Assembly (NCBI RefSeq): GCF_003473485.1
Contig: NC_053049.1
Location: 10,044,001 to 10,108,000, forward strand
Reading direction: 5' to 3'
Source of the DNA: Medicago truncatula
Lineage: Eukaryota > Streptophyta > Magnoliopsida > Fabales > Fabaceae
DNA length: 64,000 bases
Positions 32,133-44,562 of the stretch are shown here, one piece after another. The stretch's first letter is position 1. Each line of letters opens with the position of its first letter. A program made the position numbers and the translations under genes. The notes beneath the pieces were generated by a model that worked only from the letters and a program-made list of their open reading frames with translations, was not told the origin of the DNA and searched no databases.

Positions 32133-32942
32133 CTCCTCCCATCCCATATCGTAAGTCGTTTTGATCATTTCACTCAAATTAAGAAATAAAATTAAATTTG
32201 AATGAGTAAGAGAAATTACGAGTTATTTAACAAAATTATTCTTCATTAATTGTAGGCTTAATTACACTTTTGGTCCTCGCATTTTGATCAATTGATAATT
32301 TAAGGTTTTGATTTTGGTTTTCTTTTTTGAAGAGATGGTGTTTGAAGGAGAGATGTGTTTGTGTGTTTTGGATTTTTGGGTATGTGTTTTATAGGTTGAA
32401 GATGAAGACCATTGAAGAAGATGAATCTCTTAGGATTCTTTGTTTTAATTTTCTTATATGTTAAAATGATTTTACAGTTTAAAAAAGTTAATTTCCCTTT
32501 TTCTTTCAATTTGTCTTTATTTTAATTTATGAAATGTTTAAATTGTTTTTTAAATTAAAAATTTCTGTTTTTTACATGTTAATGTCATTTTTTAAGTTGG
32601 CATTGCCACATAGGTGTTCCTTTGTCATATCAGCATTTTTGGAGGGGAAAATGGTGATAGGATTAAAACTGCAAAAACATGATAGTTTAGAGACCATTTT
32701 GTTCGATTTAAAAGAAACAAGACTATTTTCGTGAGTTGATCAAAAAATACGAATCGAAAGTGCAACTAAACCTTAATTGTATGTGAAAAATAAATTAGAG
32801 ATTGAAAAAAGAAAAGTAATAAATACTTAATACAATATAATTTGTAAAGTAACCTTAATATGTCATTAAAATTATAAAGTGACTTATAATTCATGACAAT
32901 TTTTGTCTTTCTCAAATCAACTTATAATTTAGACGGATGGAG
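32133..32942. mobile_element. Stowaway-like MITE, split by a nested MULE-type element
   Basis: Outer ends CTCCTCCCATCC and GGATGGAG are flanked by TA, as in Stowaway elements, with further complementarity inward (TCGTAAGTCG against CAACTTATAATTTAGACG). Removing the nested 32255-32772 element and one copy of its 9-bp duplication leaves a typical MITE of about 280 bp. Confidence 0.7.
32255..32772. mobile_element. MULE-type non-autonomous element (nested)
   Basis: Perfect 9-bp direct repeats TTAATTGTA (32246-32254 and 32773-32781) flank 518 bp whose ends are imperfect inverted repeats of about 40 bp (GGCTTAATTACACTTTTGG against GGTTTAGTTGCACTTTCG). The 9-bp duplication is the Mutator hallmark. 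No transposase coding is seen. Confidence 0.82.
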
Positions 32943-33067
32943 TAATTAATATCAACCGATGCCTCAAGAAATTAAACAAATTACCGTCAATCAGGAAAAT
33001 CTCAGTTCGATTCTTTTATAAGTCAATTTTTGATCAGTTTTTATTTCTCTCCCAACCAAATGCTATA

Positions 33068-33559
33068 GGGTTAAATATGTTTTTAATCCTTACATTTTGC
33101 GCCCTTTTGAAGAATAGTCCCTACATTCATTAAATGTTTTTAAAATTCTCACATTTTATCTCCGTTATCAAAATTAGTCCATGCTGTTAATTCTCTAACG
33201 GAACACTGATGTGGAAAAAAGTGGATCCCAATTATTTTAAGATTAAATATGTTTTTGGTCTCTACATTTTGCATGATTCTGAAAAATAGTCCTTGCATTT
33301 CACTAAATGTTTTTAAAATCCCTAAAATAATAAGGACTATTCTTCAAAGTCACGAAAAATATAGGGACCAAAAACATATTTAAACCTAAAATAATTGGGA
33401 CCTACTAACTGCTACAACAACATTCCGTTGTAGAATTGACATCAAAGACTAATTTTGATAACGGAGATAAAATATGAAAATTTTAAAAATATTTAATGAT
33501 ATATAAAGACTATTCTTCAAAGGAGTGGAAAATGTAAGGATTAAAAATATATTTAAGCC
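33068..33559. mobile_element. MULE-type foldback element
   Basis: Ends GGGTTAAATATG and ATATTTAAGCC are complementary, and 9-mers AATGCTATA (33059-33067) and AATGCTAGA (33560-33568) match at eight of nine positions. The interior is a long imperfect palindrome containing a shorter, similar palindrome (33240-33388), suggesting one family member inside another. Confidence 0.75.
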
Positions 33560-33838
33560 AATGCTAGATTACCAAACGACTTTCTCTTAACAACACGAAT
33601 GTTAACAAGAAAAGAAAAAAATAGTAAGGACAATAATTACAATAGTCAATAGGAATTACTACTTTAATAAATTTTCAATTTGTAATAATGAAATTTTCAA
33701 TAGAAATTATTTTTGCATCTATGTTATGAAAAAAAAAAATATTATAATACTTTTTATTTTAAACTCACGCAGAAAGACGATGAGATGAATTATTTTACAG
33801 CAACTTTTAAATTTTAAAATTAATTTGAAAAGTTTGAT

Positions 33839-33857
33839 TTTGGCGCGACTATATAAA
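33839..33857 (+). promoter_or_regulatory. E2F-like site and TATA box of the F-box gene
   Basis: TTTGGCGC (33839-33846) fits the E2F consensus TTTSSCGC and is followed four bases later by TATATAAA (33850-33857). The ATG is 75 bases further on. The E2F assignment rests only on the motif. Confidence 0.6.
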
Positions 33858-33931
33858 GAGCGAAACTCAAAGAGCTTACACAGAACGCGTGTGTTGCTTC
33901 CTTCACCACCTTTTCAAATTTCTGAGCAAGC

Positions 33932-36900
33932 ATGAAAAAGAGACTCAACGACGCTACTTCCTCCGACGCCGGAGAATTGCCACCGGCGAAGCGAATCCGA
34001 CGTAACAAAACCATCTGCTCTTGCAACTCTCCTCGTCCTCGTTTTCTCTCCGCTCATTCCACTTTCTCTTGGTTCTCTCTCTCTCTCTCTCAAACTTGAT
34101 TTCAGTTGCATTCACTTTACTCGATTTGAATTTTACACGCATTTTGCGTTTAAACTTCACCGTTCGTGTATGTGATATATCATTTGCACTTCTAAGCTTC
34201 CGATCAGAAATTCAGTTTGAATTTTCGGTTAGATCTGAATTTTGAACTGTTTTTAGTTTTACTAAGTTGATTTATATGTATATTCTGTTTAATTGAACGA
34301 ATCAGTTGAATTGAGTTGAATCTATGCATACTCTGTTACTTCGTTGCGATTTGAATAAGCATCTTCGTGTTTGTTCGTTTGAATACTTTTCTGCTAGAAG
34401 CATTTGAAAATCAGATACGATTATGAATTTTTTAGTTCAATTTTAGATCGCACTTTATTTTGTTAATTTTAAGAAGTTTTTGACCGAAGATGAAATGAAA
34501 AATCTGCATCGGATTTGATTTTGAATATTTGATTCTGATTCGGTTAGATGAGTTTTTCTGTTCAGTAGCGAAGCTTATTTTCTGTTGAACTCTGCAAAAT
34601 GTGTTTACGCTGAGTCAGTAATTTCAGTTTTGAACTTCACGAAAGCTTAAATGCTTAATCACTTTTTCAATTCTGTTCTGTTTTCCGAATTTAAAAATGT
34701 TCAAAATATTCAAATATTCGTTTTCTATAGTTTTTATATGTGGAAATGATTAATTAATAAACATGCATAAGTTTTAAAATAATCATTCGCTAATTTTCTA
34801 TAGTTTTTATGCGCACGAAGCATTAATGATAGAATCTAATTTGATTTTGATTAATACTAATTTATCATTCGTAATTTTTATAGATTTTATTGATTAATTA
34901 TTAATCTGAATTCTTAATGAAGGTTCGATGACGACATTTGGACTGAGATAGCGAAGTTTCTGGATGGAAAATCGCTGGTAATGCTGGCTGCGACGAACCG
35001 ATGGTTCCGCCGCGTGATCATGGATGATGTCATTTGGAAGTTCGTTTGCTTGCGTGATCTTCAAGTTCCATCTCCTCCACCTGTGGCATTCAAGTGGAGC
35101 AACCTCTACACTTCAGCTTTTGGTAAGAAATAGCACCTACACCTTCATCAATGTCTGTCCATGTGTGGTACTGCTACTGTCTGATTAACATTGATTTTGA
35201 AATTGAAATTTCAGATGGGAGTCACTCCTACAAGTTCCGTCAGCAGGAGAAGCACATTGGTAATTTTTCACATGCTGTATCTATATCCTAATATATTGTG
35301 AGATTCACAATAAATTTTAATAGATTCCACACACAGTTATGGAAATGAATTTGATGTGGTAAGTGACCACACAGTTAATGCTTTTGAGTTTTTGATTTGT
35401 GTGAGTCATCAATCTTTTATCAAATGCCTTGGATTGACAAGAGTTATTGAATGCCCTAAATATAGATCTGACAATTATATATGTACATGGTAAACCTTAT
35501 TGCTTATGCAAAATTCTATATTCTATATAAATGTAATTTCTTGTTTTTTATTGCTTAGCTATGATGCAAATTCGCGATTTAGATACCTAGAATTTATCCA
35601 ACCATTGACTGATTCATTCTTATACAATATATATTTCACATAATGTGTTACATGCATTATGTGCAGCTTTAGCACTAGTAGACTTGTAAAGTTTTTGATG
35701 TTGTAACTATTTTATAATATGTTCTATCAGATTGGATGCGCATTGGTGCTTTTTCCTTTGATTCTTCAGTAGCCCTCCTGACAGAGAGACTGAATTTTCC
35801 GGGGGAGTTAAAGAAAGAAGAAAGCATGGAAATGATGTTGAAGACTCACGGTTGTTGCTTTCTGGACAACATTAAACCCGGAATCTGGATTGCTGGTACT
35901 CTCCAGTGATCTTTGACTATATAACTATCATTGATATCAACTAATTTAGCAGATGATATAAGTTTTCGATTAAATAAATGTTTGTTTGTTTAAATTTCAG
36001 ATCTGCAGCTTGTGCGGTGCCCGGTTTGTGACCTCAATACTTGTGATGGTAATTTTAATATAATCCAATGAGTTTTGTATATCCCTTAACACCATGAATA
36101 ATTCATCAGTGGTCACTGTTTTGTACCGCAAGGGTTTGCATTAGAATAAGGCTAGAATATTCTTATTCAATTTAACATGTTTCTCCTGCTTATATAGGAA
36201 CAATGCAGACATTGGATGCAAGGCATATAGAGCTGTTCCTCCGTGAAGACTATGAAAATGGGAACTGGGATTACGAGGTTGTAGGATCTCATGATATCAA
36301 GAAACGAGCTGATGGGGCTGCTGGCTCCATTTTTGATGTCAAACATCTGTCGAGTTCTTCTACGTCTGGTAAATCTTTATACATCGAGTAAACTTACCAA
36401 CAGTCAGTGGCCTTGTTAATGTTTTTCTTTAAGAATTAAGATAAACCACCACTCTCCTGTCATGGCATTGCATAAAGTAGTCACATTCTGGCTAGCAGAA
36501 TAGAAACATATATACATGGAAATTATGCTTTTTACTAGTTTCAGTGAAGAATAATGTATAGATAGTCCAGGAACAAATTAATTTCAAAAAGAATGTGAAG
36601 CTTCCGAATGATTCTTGGTTTGGGGAATAAGCATTAGAGTAAATTGATGTCCTAAAGTAATGTTTTTTATTGCTTACCCTTCCAAGAAGATAGTTTCTAA
36701 GTTCTGGCACGAACACATCACACTAATATGTTTTAATTTTTAAATTAAATTGCAGCGGTATTTGATTACAAGTCATGGATTGGGAAGGATAATGACTGGC
36801 AACCCAAGGCCATGATTGCTTTTCATGCTGTAGCTGTGAACACTAATTTACAAGAAAATGAAGGTTAGAAACGTTAACAGCTTTCATGTCCCTGACTCAA

Positions 36901-38654
36901 TTACTGAAGTAAATATCAGAAAACCTGCTATAAGAATAAGTACAAATCTGATGACAGCAACATGCTGCATATTAACCAGTTACCAACACAAACAAATCAG
37001 TAAAATCAGCCCTATGCTACAACAATTGATTCACTCCAATACAGATTTTTATTGAGTCTCCCTTTGCCTCCAGTGTGTGTACCAAGGACAAGATCCTTCA
37101 TCTGTTATTGCGGTACTGCAAAGTCGGTTAGTCCCCATCCAATTTGTTTACCATTCTATTTGTCCAACCTCAATTGATGTCCAACTTCCCTTCCATGACC
37201 ATTCCTATACCTGAATACCATTTCTCTTCCCTAAACTAACTGTTCCAAATTTCCAATACTTCAATTAAACTCTACAACTATTCATGCTAATTGATCATTA
37301 ACTGAGATAAGCATGTAGTCTCCACCAATTTACTACAGTCCCAAATCTTCTTCTTTGATGATAAATATTATCACTTCATGAACAACTATTGGTTCTTTTT
37401 CCATGTCTTTAACAATACCCTAAAAATTGAAGCCCAAATGTTGTATGCACCCTGCAACCAATAACTAATTCAACACATTACACATGTATATCTAGAGACA
37501 CCAATAAATCTCAGAAAGCTTAAAACCCCAAATTTCTTATTTAGACCTGCCTTGGTAATTTCGCGGATGTCTTGTAGTTAAAATCGTTTTCTGTTTTTTT
37601 ACAGTACAGTTAAACTCATTTGAATATCTTTCTTTTGCATATTATTAAGTATTGAAACTCATGTAGTTAGTTCCAATTGTTTTTTCTTGGCTTAATATAT
37701 CATTTGGTCCCTTAACTTATTCTTGATTTTCACTTTGGTCCCCTAATTATAAAGTGTCTCAAATTGGTCCCTTATGTCATCTGCCGTTACCTCTTTTGGT
37801 CATCTCCTTTAGTTTTTAACATTAAATGTCTAAGATGAACCATATTTAAAGGTGGTCCACCATAAACCTTATTAAATTTTTAAGTTTTAACCCTTTGATT
37901 TTTTCTTTAAAAGATGATTGTTGGATCATGTAGGGTCTATTGTATTTTACTGTGAACCACTACCACCTAATTTTTTCTCACTTTTCTTCATCTTCTTCTT
38001 CATCAATCTTCAATAAACCCAGAAAAAAAAAAAAACTTAGAGAAATCCAGGAAAAGAAAAACATTGTTTTTCTTTAAATAAAAAACATAATTTTAATTTT
38101 TTTCTTAAAAATTACTACCACACCATAGACATCTTCCTTTCATTTTCCTTAACATTCTTACAAAAAATTACTACCCTGAACAAGAACCATAATCATTCCT
38201 TTAAAAAAAACACTTAATTCTCATTCATATTCATTCATTCTTCAAGAATTCAGATTCAACCATTTTTAAGTTCCTTATCATGAATTTTAAAAAATGGAGA
38301 GAACAGATCGAGAGAGAAAATAGAGAAATCCCAATTCAACCTGTTTTCTCTTTGACTCTCTTCTACCCTTTTCTCTTTGAATTCGGATTTAGACTTCAAA
38401 GGAAGATCATGAGAAAGAACTCAGATTCAGATTTGAATTCGGATTCAATTGGTGGTGGAAACTGGAAACTGGGAAAATTCGGATTTTGATTTTTGATTCA
38501 GTGTTGTTGTGTTGCATATATTTAGATTTGAAAACTGGAAATGGGAAAATAAAAGGAAGTTAATGTGTCAGAATGTTTTCACCATCTCAATTTTATGGTG
38601 ATTTATTTTTATTTTTGTGTGTTGTTGGTGAGAGAAGAGAAGGAAGTTAATGTG

Positions 38655-38693
<39 letters not shown>

Positions 38694-39508
38694 AAATTTC
38701 ATTGATCACAAGTGCAAAAGGCATGAAAATAGAACAACAACCAAAATTAGGCAAGGAAGGAAACAATAAATGGCGTAGGACGTGAAAAGGAACAACCAGC
38801 CGCAACTCATATAATCCAAACACTGTTAACTGCTAGAAGCTCCACTATTAGCAATAGATAAGCACTCTTAAGCCAGTCAAAGACCTTCTCGACACTGTTT
38901 TTGTGTTATTGTCATGGAGGAAGAAATGAATGAGGGACCTAAATTCTACCTTTATGAATTTGTGTTTCAGTTTTAGATTTTTTTTAAGTAATTGGATCCA
39001 ATTAATTTGTGATTTTAGTGAAGCATTCAATCAATTTTATTTTTTCCTGTGTTTGCTTCTTCAAGTTTTTTTGGGTTTTATATGAACATAGTGTTGAAGA
39101 TGATGAAGATCAAGAGGAAGAATAAGGAAGGAGAAGAAGAAAAGGAAAATAATTAGATATGAGTGGTTCACTGTAATATACTACGAACCTGCAATCAAAC
39201 GGTTATAATCATATTAAAAATATTATAATTAAAAAAATTAACGGAGAGAACCAAAAGAGGTAACGACATAAGACATAAGGGACCAACTTGAGACACTTTA
39301 TAGTTAAGGGACCAAAGTGAAAACCAAAAATAAGTTAAGGGACTAAATGATGTATTAAGCCTTTTTTCTTTATATAGTTACTTTGATTTCTCATGATGTT
39401 CCGTTTTATTTTTCAACACAAGCAGGTCTTCATGTGAAGTACCAAGCTATGAGGGAAGGACCTGGTGGAGAAGTTGTTTCTATCAGAATCTCTCAGCAGC
39501 TGCTGTGA
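33932..39508 (+). CDS. F-box protein, similar to Arabidopsis At3g61730
   Basis: An F-box protein is the substrate-recognition subunit of an SCF ubiquitin ligase. Exons: 33932-34071, 34923-35122, 35215-35259, 35731-35895, 36001-36048, 36198-36368, 36756-36863, 39426-39508. They total 960 bp (319 codons) and are in phase throughout. A short basic N-terminus (PPAKRIRRNK) precedes the F-box at about residues 47-90 (DDDIWTEIAKFLDGKSLVML). The C-terminal part has GIWIADLQLVRCPVCDLNTC and TMQTLDARHIELFL and ends VVSIRISQQLL. This layout matches my memory of At3g61730 (RMF, linked to male fertility); that link is from memory, not alignment. Intron 7 is 2.6 kb because of a MULE-type element. Intron 1 begins within a CT repeat. 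Confidence 0.87.
37689..39361. mobile_element. MULE-type element with long inverted repeats in F-box intron 7
   Basis: Perfect 9-bp direct repeats TTTTTTCTT (37680-37688 and 39362-39370) flank 1673 bp. The inverted repeats run about 130 bp at roughly 90 percent identity (GGCTTAATATATCATTTGG against GGCTTAATACATCATTTAG). The interior has no MURA-like coding; it includes a 28-T run and retroposon-like sequence at 38656-38940. Confidence 0.88.
38656..38940 (-). mobile_element. Retroposon 3' end inside the MULE
   Basis: Twenty-eight T (38656-38683) are followed by transcript-like sequence; on the minus strand this reads as a 3' end (AATGAAATTTATGATGATTT) with a poly(A) tail. A 15-bp word AAGGAAGTTAATGTG just left of the tail also occurs at 38551. 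A clean right-hand duplication was not found, so the boundary is approximate. Confidence 0.5.
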
Positions 39509-40167
39509 CTCATCTCAAACCCATCTTTGAGAAGGGCTGGGGTTGGGTAGTTCATCCCTACCCTTTAAAATGCTTTATGACATTTTTATACAAGACTTAG
39601 TTCTTTCAATTGAAAACAAATATTGTACACCCATTCATTAATTTCCCACACGTAGCTAATGGTTTAAACATTGAAAGACCATAGTGAATACTATTTCCAA
39701 CAGAAGAGTTGATATATACTAGCGAAAAAGCATTATTTTGTATGAAAGTTGGAAATTTCCTATAAGTCTTGATATACTTGTTTCCCTAAAATTGAAATGC
39801 TTGTTCAGTATGCTAAAATCAAACTAAAGTCAGCTGATTATTACTTATGATCATTGGTAATGGTCAAGAGCTGACATAAAAATATTGTAGTACGTGTAAC
39901 TACAATATTTTGCAGACATAAAAATGTCAAGGAATATTTTGCAGACATGGATAGGTAATAATACAGCAAATAGCTGTTTTAAGGCATACCTACTATAAGA
40001 ATTAGTCAATTAAGATTTACTCTATATCCAGATAAAATATTATTTGACTTTTTATACTACGTTGAAAATTGTATCGAATTTAAAAATAAAATATGGTTTC
40101 AACTTTCATCATCTTATAAGTTATAAGTTGATGCTTTCCTACCGCAGATTTGCAAGTCTGAGAAGTA
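39509..40167. other. Spacer between the F-box gene and the ATL gene
   Basis: About the first 130 bases are probably the F-box 3' UTR. The rest is AT-rich with no coding signal, and must contain the ATL promoter; no clear TATA element stands out. Confidence 0.45.
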
Positions 40168-43100
40168 ATGGACATCTTGAAGGTCCTTTTTTACTTAATC
40201 TTTCCTGTTGTATACGCCTTAAACGATTGCCCTTTTTCTTTGTGTGGCAACAATAGTTTCCTAATTCGTTTCCCCTTTCAATTAGGTGAGCAATATCCTT
40301 ATTGTGTCTATCCTGGTTTCAACTTAAGTTGTACCAATGATAGCAAAACAATTCTAAAACTTCCTTACTCTGAAGAATTCTACGTACGCAGCATAAACTA
40401 TCTCACACAACAGATACAACTCTACGATCCCGATGATTGTCTTCCAAAACGTCTTCTAAGACTCAATTTTTCAAATTCTCCTTTCATTGCTTCTTTTAGT
40501 CGTGACTACACATTCTTAGGCTGTTCATCTCAGAATATTGGGTCACAATTCATTCCCATTGATTGTCTTAGTAATTCAACATATTTTGTATCAGCCATTC
40601 GTTCAGTTAGCTTTGTCAATTCTCTATCTGGTTGCTCTGTTATAAAAAATCTTTCAGTTCCAATTGCAAGACCAGAACGGTTTCAAGAAAATCTCAGAGA
40701 TGACCTTAGTGCAGATCTTCAATTAACATGGGATAAACCTGACTGCAGTTATTGTGAATCACATCAGCTAATGTGTGGATTTGAAAGCATTAACAGCAAT
40801 CAAGTTGTATGTTTCTCTGATTACCAACCAGGTAAACATGTCCTATGTTCTTCAATATGCAATTCTTTTAGGTTTATTGCTGTATCAGTGTATCCAGAAA
40901 TTAGTTTTTTTGGTTAGAATATGAATATCCAGAAAATTAGTTTTTTTCGTTAGAATATCCAGAAATCAGTTGACTAAACGTGTTTGGTGAGTTTATAAAA
41001 AAAAAGTTAGAAGAGTTATAAAAAATAAAACTAGTTGGCCCACATGATGAGGTTAGAAGGAATAACTAGAAAAATATTGGTCAATGGTTTTACCTCAGCG
41101 ATTGAGATAAACATGGCAATTCTCGTTTTGTTTATGATTTATTCCTATTGACTTAAGGGTTCTATTTGCATGTTGGCAATTTTTTGGCAAACATTTGCAA
41201 GTTGGTGATTAATTAATGCAAGATAAAGCTAACTAAGTACCATTCGTACATATCGTAAACCAAATTTAACGAGTGCAACGTTGGCACTTCATTAAAAAAA
41301 CTGATCCAGGGACAATTGCTTAACAAACTAACACTCTCAGTGTCAAATTCTACGTCATTGAAAAAAGAGGAGTGCTAGGCACAACCGCTCTAACACTCTC
41401 TCTTTGCTACTCTCTAAACTATTGGGCCATTTCATCAATTTTCATTAATCCTCTAACCGGCAACCGATCCATCTTGTTTAGTATATTTTAATACTTTTTA
41501 TTATTTTAAATTGTCCTCTTTTGTGAAGAAAACCCAGACATGCTATTGTTGATCAAAAAATACATGAATCCCCCAAACTCTTTGCCCAAATAAAAGAACC
41601 TTTCGAACAACTACAATAGCAAGATGACTCATTGACTCTAATTAACATGACATAACTCCACAATGACAGTAAGGTTCTTGCTTGTTCAAGTCTCAAACTT
41701 TATCTCAAATTAAAGGGCAAAATAAAAACAATCAGAATAATTTTTTTAGAAAAAAACTGAATAAAAATTAAAATTCACAGGACTTTCTTTTCATTCTACC
41801 TTAAATCCAGAAGACAATATACACCCATCAAAGATTCCAAGTTTCTATTTCACGGTGGCTGGGTTTCTTTTCTTTTCTTCTTACTCAGACCCTTAAATTA
41901 ATCCTTTTTATGAAGAACTGCATGCATCAATTAATTATGGAGGCAAGCTCTAAATTTATGGATTCATGCTAATAACAACCATAAAACAAATAGAATTAAA
42001 ATAACAACATAATCTCTTCGATCTTGATCTAGCGAAGATGATCTTAAACCCTTGAACTGTAGATCCTAATCGCAAGTTTGGTGCTGGTGGGATAAACAAA
42101 GAAGACAGTGGGAACAGGTATTGGGTGAGAAAACCTTTCCGATGGCAGAAGAGAGAGAACGCTATTTTAGGCAATGGCTTAGCCGGTTACCCGGTGATGG
42201 AGTTTGCAAAGAGAGTGACGTGGGCCAATAAATAAGCAAGTGTCAAAAGGAGAGTCTTTGAGAGGTTGTCCATAGCATTACTCTTGAAAAAAATATAATA
42301 AAATATAAATCATTTTAAGATAGCAATGAAACATTAATGTTTCTTTTTCAATCTTACACTTTATTGGCAATTCTTTTGGTAAACATTTGCAAGTTGGCAA
42401 TTAATCAATTTTTTTTACCATGTCATTAGTGAAGTATAATAATATTGTAAAGTCATTCATAATTTCTCTTTCTTACACAAATTTAATCAGCAGTAGCATA
42501 TTTATTAATTTATGAGAAATTGGCAAAGTGACTTATAATTTGAGACCCAAGAGTACTCTACGATGTTGTATTTTAGAAAAATGGTGAATAAAGTTTAATA
42601 ATTAAAATATTCTGGGGTGATAACTTGATTTTAGATTAAGAAAATAAAAATTAAATGTGAAATAATAATAATGAAATTATTTGTGAGCAATGAGCGTTTT
42701 TAGTTTTAGATACCTGTTAGATTGAAAATGGAAACTCTACAGCCCAAATCCTTCCTTTGTTAGCTAAAAAAGCAATATCACTTTTTTTTTGACAAAAGCC
42801 AAAAAAGCAATATCATATTAACAGAGTGTTTGGTGTAAAAAAAAAAATTTTGGTTAAAAATGAGTTGAATATAAAGTAATTTTAGCTTGAAATGAACAAA
42901 TTCATATAAAAGCGGATTAAACAATAAATTTTAGATTATAAATCATGTTTAGAGTTAAAAGATACAAATCTCAGTTTTAAGTTGAAATTCATTCAAATAT
43001 TCCATTATATACATTGATATAGATTTTTTTTTTTCTTCTGGCTTCAATTTTCAGGTACATCGCGGCAAGGACTTAAAATTTTCAGAATCATAGCATTATG

Positions 43101-43506
43101 CGTTACTGGACCAGCTCTAATCTTTGTTATTCTAATGGCAAGTTGTGTGTGCTACAATGATAGAATAGGCAACATTAGCAGAAGTGCTGCTTCTCGGTCA
43201 GCACCAGCGGCAATATCACCGCAACCTGAAGCCACGGTAATTGCAGGTTTAGATGAATCCACAATTGAATCTTATGAGAAAGTAATTATTGGGGAGAGTC
43301 GACGTGTTCCTGGACCGAACGATGGATGTTGTTGGATATGCTTGGCAGAATACAACAGTAAAGAGACAGTAAGATGCATTCCTGAATGCAAACATTGTTT
43401 CCATGCTGATTGTATTGATGAGTGGCTTCGTATGAATGTTACATGCCCTGTTTGTCGTAACTCTCCTGCTCCTTCTCCTCTTAATGTTGCCTCCAGTAAT
43501 GTTTGA
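40168..43506 (+). CDS. RING-H2 finger E3 ligase of the ATL20/21/22 type
   Basis: This is a membrane-anchored ubiquitin ligase with an extracellular wall-associated-kinase-like domain. Exons 40168-40831 and 43055-43506 join in phase (codon G split 1/2) to give 371 codons. A signal peptide covers about residues 1-17 ([17 protein letters not shown]). A GUB_WAK_bind domain starts [10 protein letters not shown] and has many cysteines, through [13 protein letters not shown] near residue 200. A transmembrane helix lies at about 230-252 ([16 protein letters not shown]). The RING-H2 at about 313-355 reads CWICLAEYN, then [13 protein letters not shown] and CPVC, with the H2 histidines present. The intron is 2.2 kb and holds a MULE-type element and a minimal SINE-tail insertion. 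The start is the first ATG giving a signal peptide; an out-of-frame ATG lies upstream. The subgroup call is from domain order. Confidence 0.9.
41367..42283. mobile_element. MULE-type element in the ATL intron
   Basis: Perfect 9-bp direct repeats TTGAAAAAA (41358-41366 and 42284-42292) flank 917 bp. Inverted ends pair GAGGAGTGCTAGGCACAACC with GGTTGTCCATAGCATTACTC. The direct repeat is low in complexity, so the call depends on the pairing of the ends as well. Confidence 0.7.
42766..42815 (-). mobile_element. Minimal SINE-tail insertion with 15-bp target duplication
   Basis: The 15-bp word AAAAAAGCAATATCA occurs at 42766-42780 and 42801-42815, flanking a 20-bp insert. On the minus strand the insert reads GGCTTTTGTC followed by A's, like the SINE 3' end at about 16118-16135 and the insert at 30700. 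Confidence 0.78.
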
Positions 43507-44562
43507 ATGATTATGGACTAAGCAAATCATACTTTTTTTTTTAGTTAATATTGTTTGTGGGTAGTTCTGCTGCGTGTACGTATATATTTACAAATCATTC
43601 ATGACGCTTGATGAGATGACATAGAACCTTTTCCATTTAATCAAGATCTCAGGTTGAAATTCAAGCCTGAGAATACTGGAATAATAAAAAATTGAGCTCG
43701 CCATCCATCTATATTCTACAATATTTGAGAGATTAGTTTTTACAGTTGCACAAAAGGGATATGTGATTTATTCAATAAAAATATCAAGGAGCCCTATCAT
43801 GTAAGTTCCGAGTGTTTAGATGCGGGTTATGACTGTAGTATTACTTACGTGGATTTCAATATAAAGATACTTTATTTATTAATTCTTCAATAAAAGTAGT
43901 TCTTGAAGGGAAATACAAGAATAACATCCAATGAAGGCATGAAGTGATAGAGAAGGTGTTTTATTTTAATTGGAGACATTTGGGGTGAAGGCTGCTCTTG
44001 TTTTCTAGCCTTAATGTGGTTGATTTTTGTTAAAAGTTCCATGTTGAAAAGGAGATGACATGAACAAGTGTTTACAAGTGGAGGCAATCCCCAGCTCACA
44101 AATCGATTTTGTAGAGTTGGGTTAAGCCCAACCACAAATTCTAAGAATTTTGATTTGGTCTTTTTCAATATCACCAACTACATTCTCAAGTCTATTCCAC
44201 ATCTAAAAATTGTACAAACATAATTAGTTACTGTTGAATTTCAATTTAAAAACACATGTATTTGCTATCCGCAGAGCAGACACCCATTTTAACAGTGACA
44301 AGAAATGTTTCTATGAAAACATAATTCAGGTTAGTTGACTATATATTTTCCTCTATATTACAATCCAACTTCCAATAATCCTCTGTACATATGGAATAAT
44401 TTACCATTTGGTATAAGGGCTTGAAAATAACATCAACCAAAACAAAAAATTAAATGTTTTTCTATAACAAAATTTGTGGCTTATACATTCTCAGATGGTT
44501 AGTCTGGAAGAGAAGAAACTATCCATTTTAAGCTACAATGATGCTGATTAGTTGCTAGATCA
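43507..44562. other. Convergent 3' spacer between the ATL gene and ALG11
   Basis: The two genes point at each other, so this region carries both 3' UTRs. No additional gene or repeat with clear ends was found. Confidence 0.5.

Noticed and set aside
33914..34245. Four overlapping frames around the F-box gene start
   Set aside because: They are antisense or out-of-frame readings of exon 1 and the CT-rich start of intron 1; only the frame from 33932 joins the F-box exon.
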